A stretch of DNA of 64,000 bases, taken from contig NZ_CP029343.1 in assembly GCF_003143515.1 (NCBI RefSeq), positions 3,534,001 to 3,598,000 on the forward strand. The letters are read 5' to 3'. The stretch is from Massilia oculi (GTDB lineage: Bacteria; Pseudomonadota; Gammaproteobacteria; Burkholderiales; Burkholderiaceae_D). The notes beneath the pieces are model-generated. The model did not search any database and was not told the origin of the DNA. It worked only from the letters and a program-made list of their open reading frames with translations. This document shows positions 9,734 to 18,459 of the stretch, piece by piece; the first letter of the stretch is position 1, and every line of letters starts with the position of its first letter. Both the position numbers and the translations under genes were made by a program.

Positions 9734-10777
9734 ATGGACACGCAGCAGTTCGACCCAGCGGCCATCGAGGCCGCCGCGCGCGCGTTGGAGGCCGGCCAGC
9801 TGGTCGCCTTCCCGACCGAGACCGTATACGGCCTGGGCGCCGACGCCGAGAATCCTGCGGCGGTGGCCGCCATCTACGCCGCCAAGGGCCGCCCGCAAGA
9901 CCATCCGGTGATCGTGCACCTCGCTCCCGAAGCGCCGCTCGACTACTGGGCCTGCGACATCCCGCCGCAGGCGCAGGCGCTGGCGGCCGCCTTCTGGCCC
10001 GGCCCGCTCACCATGATCCTCAGGCGCGCCCCGAACATCCCGGACGCCGTCAGTGGCGGCCAGGACACGGTCGGCCTGCGCTGCCCCGCGCACCCGGTGG
10101 CGCTGGCGCTGCTGCGCGCGTTCAAGGGCGGGAAGGGCGGGGTCGCCGCGCCGTCGGCGAATAAATTCGGCCACGTCAGCCCGACGCTGGCCGAGCACGT
10201 GCAGCATGAATTCGGGAGCGATGGCAGCGTGGCCATGGTGCTCGATGGCGGCCCCTCGCAGGTCGGCATCGAGTCGACCATCGTCGACCTGTCGCGCCTG
10301 GACACGCACGGCCCGGTGCTGCTGCGTCCCGGCCAGATCTCTGCCGCCGCGATCGCCGCCGTGATCGACCAGCTGCCGGCCGCACCAGACGCTGCCGCGC
10401 CGCGCGCCTCGGGCACGCTCGAATCGCATTACGCGCCGCATACGCCGGTGGCGATGCAGGAGCGCGCGACCCTGCTCCAGACCCTGGACGCGCTGCACGG
10501 CGCCGGCCGCAAGGTGGCGTTGATCCACGTGAGCGACATGCAAGGAATCATCACGACGACCCACGCCGCACTGCGCCTGCCGGCGGCGCCCGACGGCTTC
10601 GCCCATGCGCTCTACGCCGCGCTGCGCGCGATGGACGGGCAGGGGGCCGACGTGATCCTGGTCGAAGCGCCACCGCAGGGTGGCGACTGGCTCGGCGTCA
10701 ACGATCGCCTGCGCCGTGCAGCCCATGGTTCGACGGGCATCGTGCACGGTTTGCTCAACAGCCAGGCAAAAGTTTAA
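9734..10777 (+). CDS. tsaC: Threonylcarbamoyl-AMP synthase, long Sua5 type
   Basis: This enzyme makes threonylcarbamoyl-AMP from threonine, bicarbonate and ATP, the first step of t6A formation at tRNA position 37. The 347 residues comprise an N-terminal YrdC domain (about 10-200) with PTETVYGLGA (27-36), KGRP (51-54) and APSANKFGH, plus a C-terminal Sua5 domain (about 225-345). The product is thus the long Sua5 form and not the short E. coli TsaC. It is separated from purK by one base and is the last gene of the pur operon. A 6-bp hairpin at 10800-10817 lies just downstream. TcdA, which acts on the same tRNA position, is encoded at 26529 in this window. Confidence 0.94.
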   Translation: MDTQQFDPAAIEAAARALEAGQLVAFPTETVYGLGADAENPAAVAAIYAAKGRPQDHPVIVHLAPEAPLDYWACDIPPQAQALAAAFWPGPLTMILRRAPNIPDAVSGGQDTVGLRCPAHPVALALLRAFKGGKGGVAAPSANKFGHVSPTLAEHVQHEFGSDGSVAMVLDGGPSQVGIESTIVDLSRLDTHGPVLLRPGQISAAAIAAVIDQLPAAPDAAAPRASGTLESHYAPHTPVAMQERATLLQTLDALHGAGRKVALIHVSDMQGIITTTHAALRLPAAPDGFAHALYAALRAMDGQGADVILVEAPPQGGDWLGVNDRLRRAAHGSTGIVHGLLNSQAKV

Positions 10778-10799
10778 TTTACATCAATAAAGCGAATGA

Positions 10800-10817
10800 C
10801 GGAGCTTAAACGCTCCG
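10800..10817 (+). terminator. Possible weak terminator after tsaC
   Basis: A perfect 6-bp stem CGGAGC/GCTCCG with a 6-base loop lies 23 bases after the tsaC stop. The T-tract is poor (CGTTTCG), so termination may be weak or Rho-dependent. Confidence 0.4.
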
Positions 10818-10849
10818 CGTTTCGTACTCGTCTGTTACAAACACATCTC

Positions 10850-10922
10850 TTTCTGCCGGGAAAACGGTGGTTATAATCCCATCCCTCAGGGCTACCCATC
10901 TCTTTTGATAGGTGTGGTAGCC
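10850..10922 (+). promoter_or_regulatory. Candidate promoter and leader hairpin ahead of the GDSL gene
   Basis: A consensus -10 hexamer TATAAT lies at 10872-10877, with only a weak -35 (TTTCTG at 10850-10855, 16-base spacing). It is followed by a hairpin with 7-bp arms GGCTACC (10890-10896) and GGTAGCC (10916-10922). A transcript starting here would have a leader of roughly 150 bases before the GDSL start at 11037, which has a good AGGAG ribosome-binding site. The leader matches no riboswitch class I can recognise. Confidence 0.4.
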
Positions 10923-11036
10923 AAATGCCAACGTGCAATGGAATTTGCTATACAAGCGGTTTCAACGCTGGCATAGTTATCATGATGCGAATAGCACGGG
11001 CGTTCGTTTCACAATAATTTCTATCCAGGAGACACA

Positions 11037-12398
11037 ATGCGTCACACCAAATTCGCGCTGGCCGTTCTGACGGCCGCGCTCCTGACCGCATGCGGCGGCG
11101 GCACCAGCCCGGCCGGCGGCGACCAGACCACCAAGCTCACCTTCACCAATATGGTGTCGTTCGGCGACAGCCTGTCGGACGTGGGCACCTATCGCGTCGG
11201 CGCGGTGGCGGCGGCCGGCGGCGGCAAGTTCACCATCAATGGCGACAGCACTGCCAAGAATGTCGACCTGACCGGCAAGATCTGGCTCGACTTCATGGCC
11301 GCCCAGCTCAAGCTGCCGGCCCCGTGCGCCGCCCAGACCGGCCTGCAGGGCAATGCCGCGCTCGGCTTCAACGTGCCGATCGTGAACCACCCGAACTGCT
11401 TCAACTATGCGCAAGGCGGTTCGCGCGTGGTCAACCCGATCGGCCCGGGTAACGCCGCCACCGGCTCGCCGATCGGCGAAATGACCACCCCGATGGTCAC
11501 CCAGATCGCGAATCACCTGGCCAAGACCGGCAACAAGTTCACCGGCACCGAACTGGTGACCGTGCTGTCGGGCGGTAACGACGTGCTGATGCAGCTGGCC
11601 GCCGTGACCAATGCCGGCACGGCCGCCGGCGCGCAAGCCTTCGCCACCGCCCTGGCCACCCGCCTCGCGGCCGGCGCGACCAACCCGCAAGCCGCGGCGC
11701 AAGCCATCGGCGCGGCGATCGCCACCTAGAACGCACGCCCGGGCAAGACCGACCAGACCGTGGTGCAGGCAGCCGTGCGCGCCGCAGCGATGCAGCCGGG
11801 TAACCAGGCGGTCGCCCAGCCGGCCGTATATGGCCCGATCGTGGCCGCCGCCCAGGCCGACGGCACCGCCGCCGGCAATACCGCGGCCGGCGCCTACGCC
11901 ACTGCCAACGCGACCGCCATGGTCACCGCGCTCGGCACCGCCGGCGCCCAGATGGCTGGCCTGGTCAAGAGCGAACTGCTGGCCAAGGGCGCCAAGTACG
12001 TCATCGTCGCCAACCTGCCGGACGTCGCCAGCACCCCGACCGCCAAGTCGCGTCCCGTCGCGATCCAGCAACTGGTGACCGCCATGGTCAACGCCTTCAA
12101 CACCCAGCTGAAAGCCGGCCTGGGCGCCGACGATGCGCGCGTGCTGTACACCGACCTGTACAGCGTCAGCAACGACCAGGTGAAGAACCCCGGCCCATAC
12201 GGCCTGACCAACACCAGCGCACCGGCCTGCGCCGAAAATGCACTGGGCACGACCTCGCTGATCTGCACCGCGAACAACACGGTCGCAGGTGATGTGAGCC
12301 GCTACATGTTCGCCGACGGGATCCACCCGACCCCGTTCGAGAACGACCTCATCGCCCGCTACGTCTTCAAGGACATGGCAATCAAGGGCTGGCTGTAA
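11037..12398 (+). pseudogene. GDSL/SGNH-family lipase or esterase lipoprotein interrupted by one in-frame TAG
   Basis: The reading frame encodes a secreted GDSL hydrolase of 453 codons plus stop, except for a TAG at 11727-11729 (codon 231). Upstream, the N-terminus is a lipoprotein signal with lipobox LTAC (Cys19), and the catalytic Ser45 sits in the block SFGDSLSD. Downstream, the same frame continues without further damage to DGIHPTPFEN, which carries the family's Asp and His (codons 427 and 430), and ends at 12398. The first half alone (230 residues) lacks the Asp-His pair. A start at 11760 would give the second half without serine or signal. So activity needs readthrough, or the gene is recently inactivated, or the base is a sequencing error. 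The likely role was ester hydrolysis at the cell surface. Confidence 0.85.
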
Positions 12399-12467
12399 GA
12401 GCCGCGCCGACAGATGGGAGTCGCTCCTGGCGCGCCTGGCAAGCGTGTGCTGCGTTGCTCGGTCGTT

Positions 12468-12584
12468 GCATGGCGCCGCCATGCAGCCTCCTCGCGCCCT
12501 GCTCACGCTCGCCATGCATCGCCATGAGCTTCCCCCACCTGCCGGCACAGGCTCTGAGCGGCAGGCCTGCCTCGATGGCAGGCC
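12468..12584. repeat. Two inverted repeats between the GDSL gene and ompW
   Basis: In the 210-base gap there is a 7-bp stem GCATGGC/GCCATGC at 12468-12484 and an 8-bp stem GGCCTGCC/GGCAGGCC with a 5-base loop at 12564-12584. The second lies 24 bases before the ompW start and has no T-run. It may be a processing or regulatory hairpin in the ompW leader. Confidence 0.4.
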
Positions 12585-12608
12585 CCATCACACACATCAG
12601 GAGATAGC

Positions 12609-13292
12609 ATGAATATTCGTTTCAACAGCATGATCAAGGTGCTGGGTGTGGCTGCCGGGCTGGCATTCGCGTCCGGCGCGTACGCGCAATCGGCCGGCCA
12701 GATCACGGCCAAGGTCGGTTTCAACCGCTTGATGCCGAAGGTCGAGAGCGGCGACATCAGCGCCCCGGCGCTGCCGGGCACCAAGGCCGACGTCGGCAAC
12801 GACATGCAGCCGGTGCTGATCCTCAGCTACAGCCTGACCGACAATATCTCGGTCGAAGGCGCGCTCGGCACGCCGTACAAGCACAGCATCTACGGCGCCG
12901 GCGCGATCCAGGGCACCGGCAAGCTGGGCGAGGTCGAGGCGCTGCCGCCGACCGCCTTCGTGCAATACCGCTTCGGCGCGCCGACATCAAGCTTCCGTCC
13001 GTTCGTCGGCGTCGGTCCGACCTATGCCTACTTCATGAAGGAACGCGGTTCGGGCAAGATGACCGCGATCACCAATCCAGGCAGCGACGTGCCGACCACC
13101 TTCAAGATCGACAACAAGCTGACCTATAGCGCGCAAGTCGGCGTGGCGATGAACTTCGACGAGCGCTGGTTCGCCGACGCCACCGTCATCAAGACCCGCC
13201 TGCGCACCGACGTGCACTTCTCGACCGGCCAGACCCAGTTCATGAAACTGGATCCGGTGGCGATCGTGCTGGCGGTGGGTTACAAGTTCTGA
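12609..13292 (+). CDS. ompW: OmpW-family outer-membrane protein
   Basis: The product is a small outer-membrane beta-barrel of the OmpW family, thought to form a narrow hydrophobic channel. The 227-residue precursor has a signal peptide cut after AYA (about residue 26). The mature part has alternating beta-strands with family features: VLILSYSLTDNISVEGALGTP, FVQYRF, RPFVGVGPTYAYF near the middle, and a C-terminal phenylalanine after VGYKF, the usual signal for barrel assembly. A GGAG ribosome-binding site precedes the ATG. A strong terminator follows at 13316. Ligand and regulation are not visible in the sequence. Confidence 0.92.
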   Translation: MNIRFNSMIKVLGVAAGLAFASGAYAQSAGQITAKVGFNRLMPKVESGDISAPALPGTKADVGNDMQPVLILSYSLTDNISVEGALGTPYKHSIYGAGAIQGTGKLGEVEALPPTAFVQYRFGAPTSSFRPFVGVGPTYAYFMKERGSGKMTAITNPGSDVPTTFKIDNKLTYSAQVGVAMNFDERWFADATVIKTRLRTDVHFSTGQTQFMKLDPVAIVLAVGYKF

Positions 13293-13315
13293 CGCGGCGT
13301 TTGCCACGTGACCGA

Positions 13316-13339
13316 AGCCCGCCGCGTGCGGGCTTTTTT
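13316..13339 (+). terminator. Intrinsic terminator after ompW
   Basis: A 7-bp GC-rich stem AGCCCGC/GCGGGCT with loop CGCGT is followed by six T residues. It abuts the 3' end of the convergent GGDEF-EAL gene. Confidence 0.85.
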
Positions 13340-15455
13340 AATGGATGCCGCGCGCGTACTGCGTGAAATGCTCGGCGCTGAGCGCGCTCTGGTAGAGAAA
13401 CCCCTGGTAAAGATGGCAGCCGGCATCGGCCAGGAACTGCCGCTGCCCCGGCGTCTCGACCCCTTCGGCAATCACCTGCAAACCCAGGCTGTCGCCCAGC
13501 GCGATGATGGAGCGCACGATCGAGGCGTCGTTCTGGTCGGTCAGCACGTCGCGCATGAAGGAGTGGTCGATCTTGAGCTGGTCGAGCGGCAGCTTGCGCA
13601 GGGTGGCCAGCGATGAATATCCGGTGCCGAAGTCGTCCAGCGAAAAACTCAGGCCGCGCCGCTTGAGGGTGGCCATGGTGTGCGCGGTCTGGACGAAGTC
13701 GGTGATGACCAGGCTTTCGGTCAGCTCGAGCTTCAGGCTGGATGGCTGCACCCCGCTGTGCTCGAAGATCGCCTGCAGCATGGGCACGAAATCCGGCTGG
13801 TTGAACTGGCGCGCGCTGACGTTGACCGACAGCGTCAGGCCGGCCGTCTCGGGCGCGCGCTGCCAGCGCGCCAGCTCGGCGCAGGCGGTGCGCAGCACCC
13901 ATTTGCCGATCTCGACGATGATCCCGCTTTCCTCGGCGGCGCGGATGAACTCGGCCGGATAGAGCACCCGGCCATTGGGCAGGCGCCAGCGCAGCAGCGC
14001 CTCGGCTCCGAGCACGCGGCCGGATCGGTCGAGCTGGGGCTGGTAGTGCAGCACGAACTCCTCGTGCTGCAGCGCGCGCCGCAGGCTGCCTTCGAGTTCG
14101 GCGCGCGCCGACCAGGCGGCCTGCACCGCCGGATCGTGGAAGCGGAAGGTATTGCGGCCCGCCGCCTTGGCCTGGTACATCGCGGCGTCGGCCTGGCGCA
14201 AGGTCGATTCCACCGTGTCGTGGACGCCGCACAGCGTGACCACGCCGATGCTGACCGACACCGAGTAATTCAGGTCGCCCAGCTGGAACGGCGTAGCCAG
14301 GGCCGCCACGACCTTGGCGGCGACGATTTCGGCCTGGTTCGCGGCCAGTTCGCGCGTGTCCTCCACCGGCTGGATCAGCACCACGAACTCGTCGCCCCCC
14401 AGGCGCGCCACCATGTCGGCCTCGCGCACGCAGTGCTCGAGGCGGCGCGCCACCGCCTGCAGCAGCTGGTCGCCGGCCGCGTGGCCCTGGCTGTCGTTGA
14501 GGAATTTGAAGTTGTCGAGGTCGCAGAACATCAGCGCGCCGTACTTGCGCGTGCGCGTGCTGGTGAGCAGGGCGCGGCGCAGGTGGTCGAGCAGGTTGGC
14601 GCGGTTGGGCAGGTCGGTCAGGTGGTCGAAGAAGGCCAGGTGGAAGATCCTGGCTTCGTTGCTCTTGCGTTCGCTGATGTCGGTGCCGATCACCAGGATC
14701 TTCTGGCAGGCGCCGAGGGTGTCGTCCGCACCCAGCAAGGTCCAGCTGGTGTCGGTGTCGACCGCCGACCCGTCGCGCCGGATGTGGGCCAGCTCGCCCG
14801 CCCACTCGCCCGACTCGAGCGTCTGCCTGAAGGCGGCCTCGTACAGTGCGGGCTTGTCGCACAACAACTCGCAGAAGCGCTTGCCCAGCGCTTCCCGGGC
14901 GCTCCAGCCATACAGGCGCTCGGCGCCATGGTTCCAGTAGCTGATGACGGAATGCATGTCCATCGCGATGATGGCGTCGCGCGCCCGTTGCAGGAACGAT
15001 GCCTGCTCCTGCATCTTGAGGTCGGCCTTCTTCAGGCGCGTGAAGTCGGACATGAAGCCCTCCAGCATGCCGGGCGCGCCGCCCGACAGGTTGAGCGAGC
15101 CCTGTTCGCAGATCCAGCGTACGTCGCCGCTCGCGGTGCGGATACGGTAGGTCACCTGGTAGGCACGGCCCTGGGCCAGCGCCAGCGCGACCGCGCCGTC
15201 CACCAGGGCGCGATCTTCGGGAAGGATGATCGAGCCGAATGGCAGGCCGGGCCGCGCGGTGAAGGTGGCGGGTGAATAGCCGGTCAGCTTTTCGACACCC
15301 TCGCTGATGAATTCGATGGTCCAGTCGCGGTCGTTATGACAGCGAAAGACCGCGCCGGGCAAGTTCCTCAGCAGCAGGTCGAGCGACAGGGCGCCCGCTT
15401 GCTCGGGCAGGGAAGGGTCCGGCAAGGGCTGCGTCGTACTCATGTGCACACTCAT
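13338..15455 (-). CDS. PAS-PAS-GGDEF-EAL c-di-GMP signalling protein
   Basis: This 705-residue cytoplasmic protein can in principle both make and break cyclic di-GMP. Two PAS/PAC sensor segments span about 25-140 and 150-265; a GGDEF domain spans about 275-440 with intact GGDEF at 353-357; an EAL domain spans about 455-700 with EAL at 485-487, ELTES and DDFG at 607-610. An inhibitory-site RxxD (Arg344, Asp347) sits five residues before GGDEF, as in feedback-inhibited cyclases. No membrane segment is seen. A second possible start is the ATG four codons in. The gene converges on ompW and diverges from the DUF5916-like gene. The net activity cannot be told from sequence, because both active sites look complete. 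Confidence 0.93.
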   Translation of the reverse strand: MSVHMSTTQPLPDPSLPEQAGALSLDLLLRNLPGAVFRCHNDRDWTIEFISEGVEKLTGYSPATFTARPGLPFGSIILPEDRALVDGAVALALAQGRAYQVTYRIRTASGDVRWICEQGSLNLSGGAPGMLEGFMSDFTRLKKADLKMQEQASFLQRARDAIIAMDMHSVISYWNHGAERLYGWSAREALGKRFCELLCDKPALYEAAFRQTLESGEWAGELAHIRRDGSAVDTDTSWTLLGADDTLGACQKILVIGTDISERKSNEARIFHLAFFDHLTDLPNRANLLDHLRRALLTSTRTRKYGALMFCDLDNFKFLNDSQGHAAGDQLLQAVARRLEHCVREADMVARLGGDEFVVLIQPVEDTRELAANQAEIVAAKVVAALATPFQLGDLNYSVSVSIGVVTLCGVHDTVESTLRQADAAMYQAKAAGRNTFRFHDPAVQAAWSARAELEGSLRRALQHEEFVLHYQPQLDRSGRVLGAEALLRWRLPNGRVLYPAEFIRAAEESGIIVEIGKWVLRTACAELARWQRAPETAGLTLSVNVSARQFNQPDFVPMLQAIFEHSGVQPSSLKLELTESLVITDFVQTAHTMATLKRRGLSFSLDDFGTGYSSLATLRKLPLDQLKIDHSFMRDVLTDQNDASIVRSIIALGDSLGLQVIAEGVETPGQRQFLADAGCHLYQGFLYQSALSAEHFTQYARGIH

Positions 15456-15719
15456 TTGTTCTCACGCTCAAGAAGTAGAGACCGGCACGATCCTCATGCA
15501 TCGCGCATTGATGGTAGCGTAAATATCCATGCACACAGAGTGGACCTGAGGCTGATAGCGCTAAAGCGTATCGAATGAGAACGCCATACCACGAAATGTG
15601 ACATATCCCACATTCACTTTCACAGTTGCAACCCAACGGGCATGGAATGTCGATGGCATTTTCTTTTTAATAACCCGCATGCTAGACTGCCCGGCCCCCA
15701 TCCCGAGCGATTCTCTGAC

Positions 15720-17999
15720 GTGACCCTGCGCCGACTTGCTGTCCTGCTTGCCGCCTTGCTCGGCGCCGGCGCCGCGCATGCTTCCACCGACCGCGAGGCC
15801 CTGCACGCGCTGCGCATCGGCGCGCCCGAGGCGCCGGCCATCGACGGCGTGCTCGACGAGGCGGTCTGGCAACGCGCGCCCTTGTACGACGATTTCCACA
15901 AGCATTTGCCGCGCGACGGGCAACCCGCCCCAAGCGGCTTGCGCACCACGGTGCAGTTGCTGGTCGACGATGGCGCGCTGGTGTTCGGCATCCGCGCCTG
16001 GGATCCGGCGCCCGAGCGGCGCCGCGGCCAGCTGGCGCGGCGCGACAAGGTCGGCCCCGACCAGGACTTCATCGGCATCTGGATCGACCCGGCCGGCCAT
16101 GGCCGCTCGGCCCAGTTCGTGCGCATCAATACCCTGGGCGTGGTCAGCGACGGCATGCACCGCGCCGCCGACGACGAGTCCGACCTGGGGCCGGACTTCC
16201 CGGTCGAGACCGCCGTCAACATCCTGCCCGACGGCTACAGCATGGAAGTGCGCTGGCCGCTGTCGAACCTGCGTTTCCCGTATGCGGACGGACGCAACTG
16301 GCGCATGATGGTCGAGCGCAGCGTCCCGCACGCGCAAGGCGCCTTGCTGGTGACGGCGCCGTTCCGGATCGACGCACTGAGCCACCTGAGCTTCCTGCAG
16401 GAGATCGCGGGCATGGACGCCACCGTGGAAACGGTGCGCGACCGCGGCTTCGTCGAGCTGCGTCCTGAACTGACGGTGCGCAGCGCTCGCGCCTGGAGTC
16501 CGGGCCAGCGGATGCGTGGCTCGCAGGCCGAGCTGGGACTGGAGATCAATGCCCGCCCGCGCGCCGACTGGGTGTTCAACGCCACCATCAACCCGGACTT
16601 CTCGCAGGTCGAGATCGACGAGCCGGTATCGCAGGGCGCCAGCAACGTGGCGCTCAGCCTGCCGGAGAAGCGCGGCTTTTTCCTGGAGAGCGCCGACGTG
16701 CTGGGCCTGCCGCTGCCGAGCTTCTATTCGCGCACCGTGAACGACCCCGAATACGGCCTGCGCGCGACCTGGCGCGGCGCCCACATGGACGCCACCGCGA
16801 TGAGCCTGCGTGACGAGCCGGGCGGCCTGGTGCTGCGCGGGCGTCCCTATGAAACGCTGGAGTACGCACAGACCCGGCGCACGATGGCCAGCCTGGCGCG
16901 TGCGCGCTGGCACCAGGACGGCCTGCTGCTGGGCGCCTTCGCCTCGCAGCGCGACTACCACCGCTTCGGCAGCAACGAGGTGCTGGGCGTCGATGAGCAG
17001 TGGCGCGGCGAGACCGACGGCGGCGTCCAGCATCAGCTGTCCGGCGTGGCGATGGCCTCGCGCACGACCGCCGGATTCACGGAAGATGATTTACCGGCGC
17101 AGGTGGACGGACGCTCCGGCGGCTACCTGTGGGGCAAGTACCTGCACAAGAGCGCGCGCTGGTGGCATGAGGCCGAGGTGGAAGCGATCGCGCCGGGCTT
17201 CGTGAACGACAACGGCTTCGTGCCGCAGGCCGGCATCGCCCGCATCACGGGATCGATGAACCGCATCCTGGGTCCGCAATCCCTGGGCGCGCTCGAGCTG
17301 TACGAATTCGAGACCTATCTGATCGTGCACGAGATGCGCACCCTGGCCGACGACGTCAGTGGCCAGCGCGGCGGCGAAACGGTCGAGAGGAAGCTGCGTC
17401 CCGGCGTGTGGATGGCGGCGCCGCTGCAGACCGGCCTGTGGGTCGAGCTGGGATTCGACCGCCAGCGCGCCGGGCCGGGCGGGCGCCTGCACGATACCCG
17501 GGTCATCAACTTCGGCGTCGAGACCACGCCGGCGCCGTGGATCTCGAAGATCGCGGCGGAGGTCGCGCTGGGGCGCCAGCTCGACGTCGACGCCGATCGC
17601 GTGGGGCCGGGCGGGAACGTGATCCTGGACGTGGGGCTGCGCTTCCCATTGCGCCGGGGCTGGTCGCTCGAACTGGACCACCATGTGAACCGGGCCTGGG
17701 TGCAGGGAACCCTGGGCCAGCCCGCGTTTTCGGATACCGCCTGGCGCTGGCTGGCGATGCTGCATTTCAGCGCGCGCGACTCGGTGCGCCTGCTCGCGCA
17801 AAATACCTGGGCTGCGCGGCGCGATGACGGCGTGACGCAGCTGGAGGCGTGGAACGATCGCCAGGTCCACCGGTCTCTGCTGTATCGCTACCAGTGGCGG
17901 GTGGGCAGGACGGTGTCGCTCGGGGTCGTCGACGACAAGCTGCCGCTGGTGGATGAGCGCAGCAGGTCGTTGACCTTCAAGCTGCAGTGGGAGGTATAG
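15720..17999 (+). CDS. Secreted DUF5916-type protein with N-terminal CBM9-like domain
   Basis: The protein has 759 residues when started at the GTG at 15720, which gives a clear signal peptide (MTLRRLAVLLAALLGAGAAHA). The frame is open to 15642, but that start would place polar residues before the signal. After the signal comes a carbohydrate-binding-module-9-like part (about 30-200) beginning IDGVLDEAVWQRAPLYDDF. A large C-terminal part follows, with the hallmark INPDFSQVEIDEPVSQGASN and LPEKRGFFLES typical of the DUF5916 family. The remainder alternates like an outer-membrane beta-barrel. Family function is unknown; a role in binding or uptake of a saccharide is only a guess. It is transcribed divergently from the GGDEF-EAL gene across a 264-base gap. 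Confidence 0.85.
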   Translation: MTLRRLAVLLAALLGAGAAHASTDREALHALRIGAPEAPAIDGVLDEAVWQRAPLYDDFHKHLPRDGQPAPSGLRTTVQLLVDDGALVFGIRAWDPAPERRRGQLARRDKVGPDQDFIGIWIDPAGHGRSAQFVRINTLGVVSDGMHRAADDESDLGPDFPVETAVNILPDGYSMEVRWPLSNLRFPYADGRNWRMMVERSVPHAQGALLVTAPFRIDALSHLSFLQEIAGMDATVETVRDRGFVELRPELTVRSARAWSPGQRMRGSQAELGLEINARPRADWVFNATINPDFSQVEIDEPVSQGASNVALSLPEKRGFFLESADVLGLPLPSFYSRTVNDPEYGLRATWRGAHMDATAMSLRDEPGGLVLRGRPYETLEYAQTRRTMASLARARWHQDGLLLGAFASQRDYHRFGSNEVLGVDEQWRGETDGGVQHQLSGVAMASRTTAGFTEDDLPAQVDGRSGGYLWGKYLHKSARWWHEAEVEAIAPGFVNDNGFVPQAGIARITGSMNRILGPQSLGALELYEFETYLIVHEMRTLADDVSGQRGGETVERKLRPGVWMAAPLQTGLWVELGFDRQRAGPGGRLHDTRVINFGVETTPAPWISKIAAEVALGRQLDVDADRVGPGGNVILDVGLRFPLRRGWSLELDHHVNRAWVQGTLGQPAFSDTAWRWLAMLHFSARDSVRLLAQNTWAARRDDGVTQLEAWNDRQVHRSLLYRYQWRVGRTVSLGVVDDKLPLVDERSRSLTFKLQWEV

Positions 18000-18047
18000 A
18001 CGCTTGTCCTGCCACCGCGCCTCGCGTCCCGGTGATATGCTGGCGCC

Positions 18048-18395
18048 ATGACTACCGACTCCGATATCGAACTGTCCGGCGCCTTCCAGGCCAAGGATGG
18101 GCAAGGCCGTACTCTCGACGTGAAGAACATCACGATCTTCGACGAGGGCTACGGGATTATTGACGTGTACGTGAAATTCGCGGCCAAGCTCGAACCGGGC
18201 GCCTACAAGGACACGGTCCTGGTGCGCCAGATCGTCGACCGCCTGCGCGCGGTCGGCTACAAGGGCCCTGATTTCGGCCATAGCGATCCCGGCCTGCAGG
18301 AGAGCCGCCTGATCGTGCTCGAAGCGCCGGAGGAATTCGCGGCCTTCGCCAAGAGCCGCGGCTGGAAGAACCTGGCCGAAGACTTCGACGAATAA
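18048..18395 (+). CDS. Small hypothetical protein
   Basis: I do not recognise this 115-residue protein. It is acidic, without signal peptide or membrane segment, and reads MTTDSDIELSGAFQAKDGQG at the start and KSRGWKNLAEDFDE at the end. The middle, around ITIFDEGYGIIDVYVKFAAK, looks like alternating strands. Codon use matches neighbouring genes, and a strong terminator follows within 9 bases, so it is very probably a real gene. It lies 48 bases after the DUF5916-like gene and may share its transcript. Confidence 0.72.
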   Translation: MTTDSDIELSGAFQAKDGQGRTLDVKNITIFDEGYGIIDVYVKFAAKLEPGAYKDTVLVRQIVDRLRAVGYKGPDFGHSDPGLQESRLIVLEAPEEFAAFAKSRGWKNLAEDFDE

Positions 18396-18403
18396 GCCAA
18401 CTG

Positions 18404-18433
18404 AAAAGGGCCGGGATCGCTCCCGGCCCTTTC
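18404..18433. terminator. Bidirectional intrinsic terminator
   Basis: A 9-bp stem GGGCCGGGA/TCCCGGCCC with a TCGC loop is flanked by AAAA on the left and TTTCT on the right. It can stop transcription from both sides, serving the hypothetical gene and the convergent PAP2 phosphatase gene. Confidence 0.85.
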
Positions 18434-18459
18434 TACTTCGACGTCGCGATCCTATGTGT

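Noticed and set aside
10890..10922. Riboswitch ahead of the GDSL gene
   Set aside because: Only one simple hairpin is present; no aptamer core I know (TPP, cobalamin, SAM, glycine, purine) is visible.
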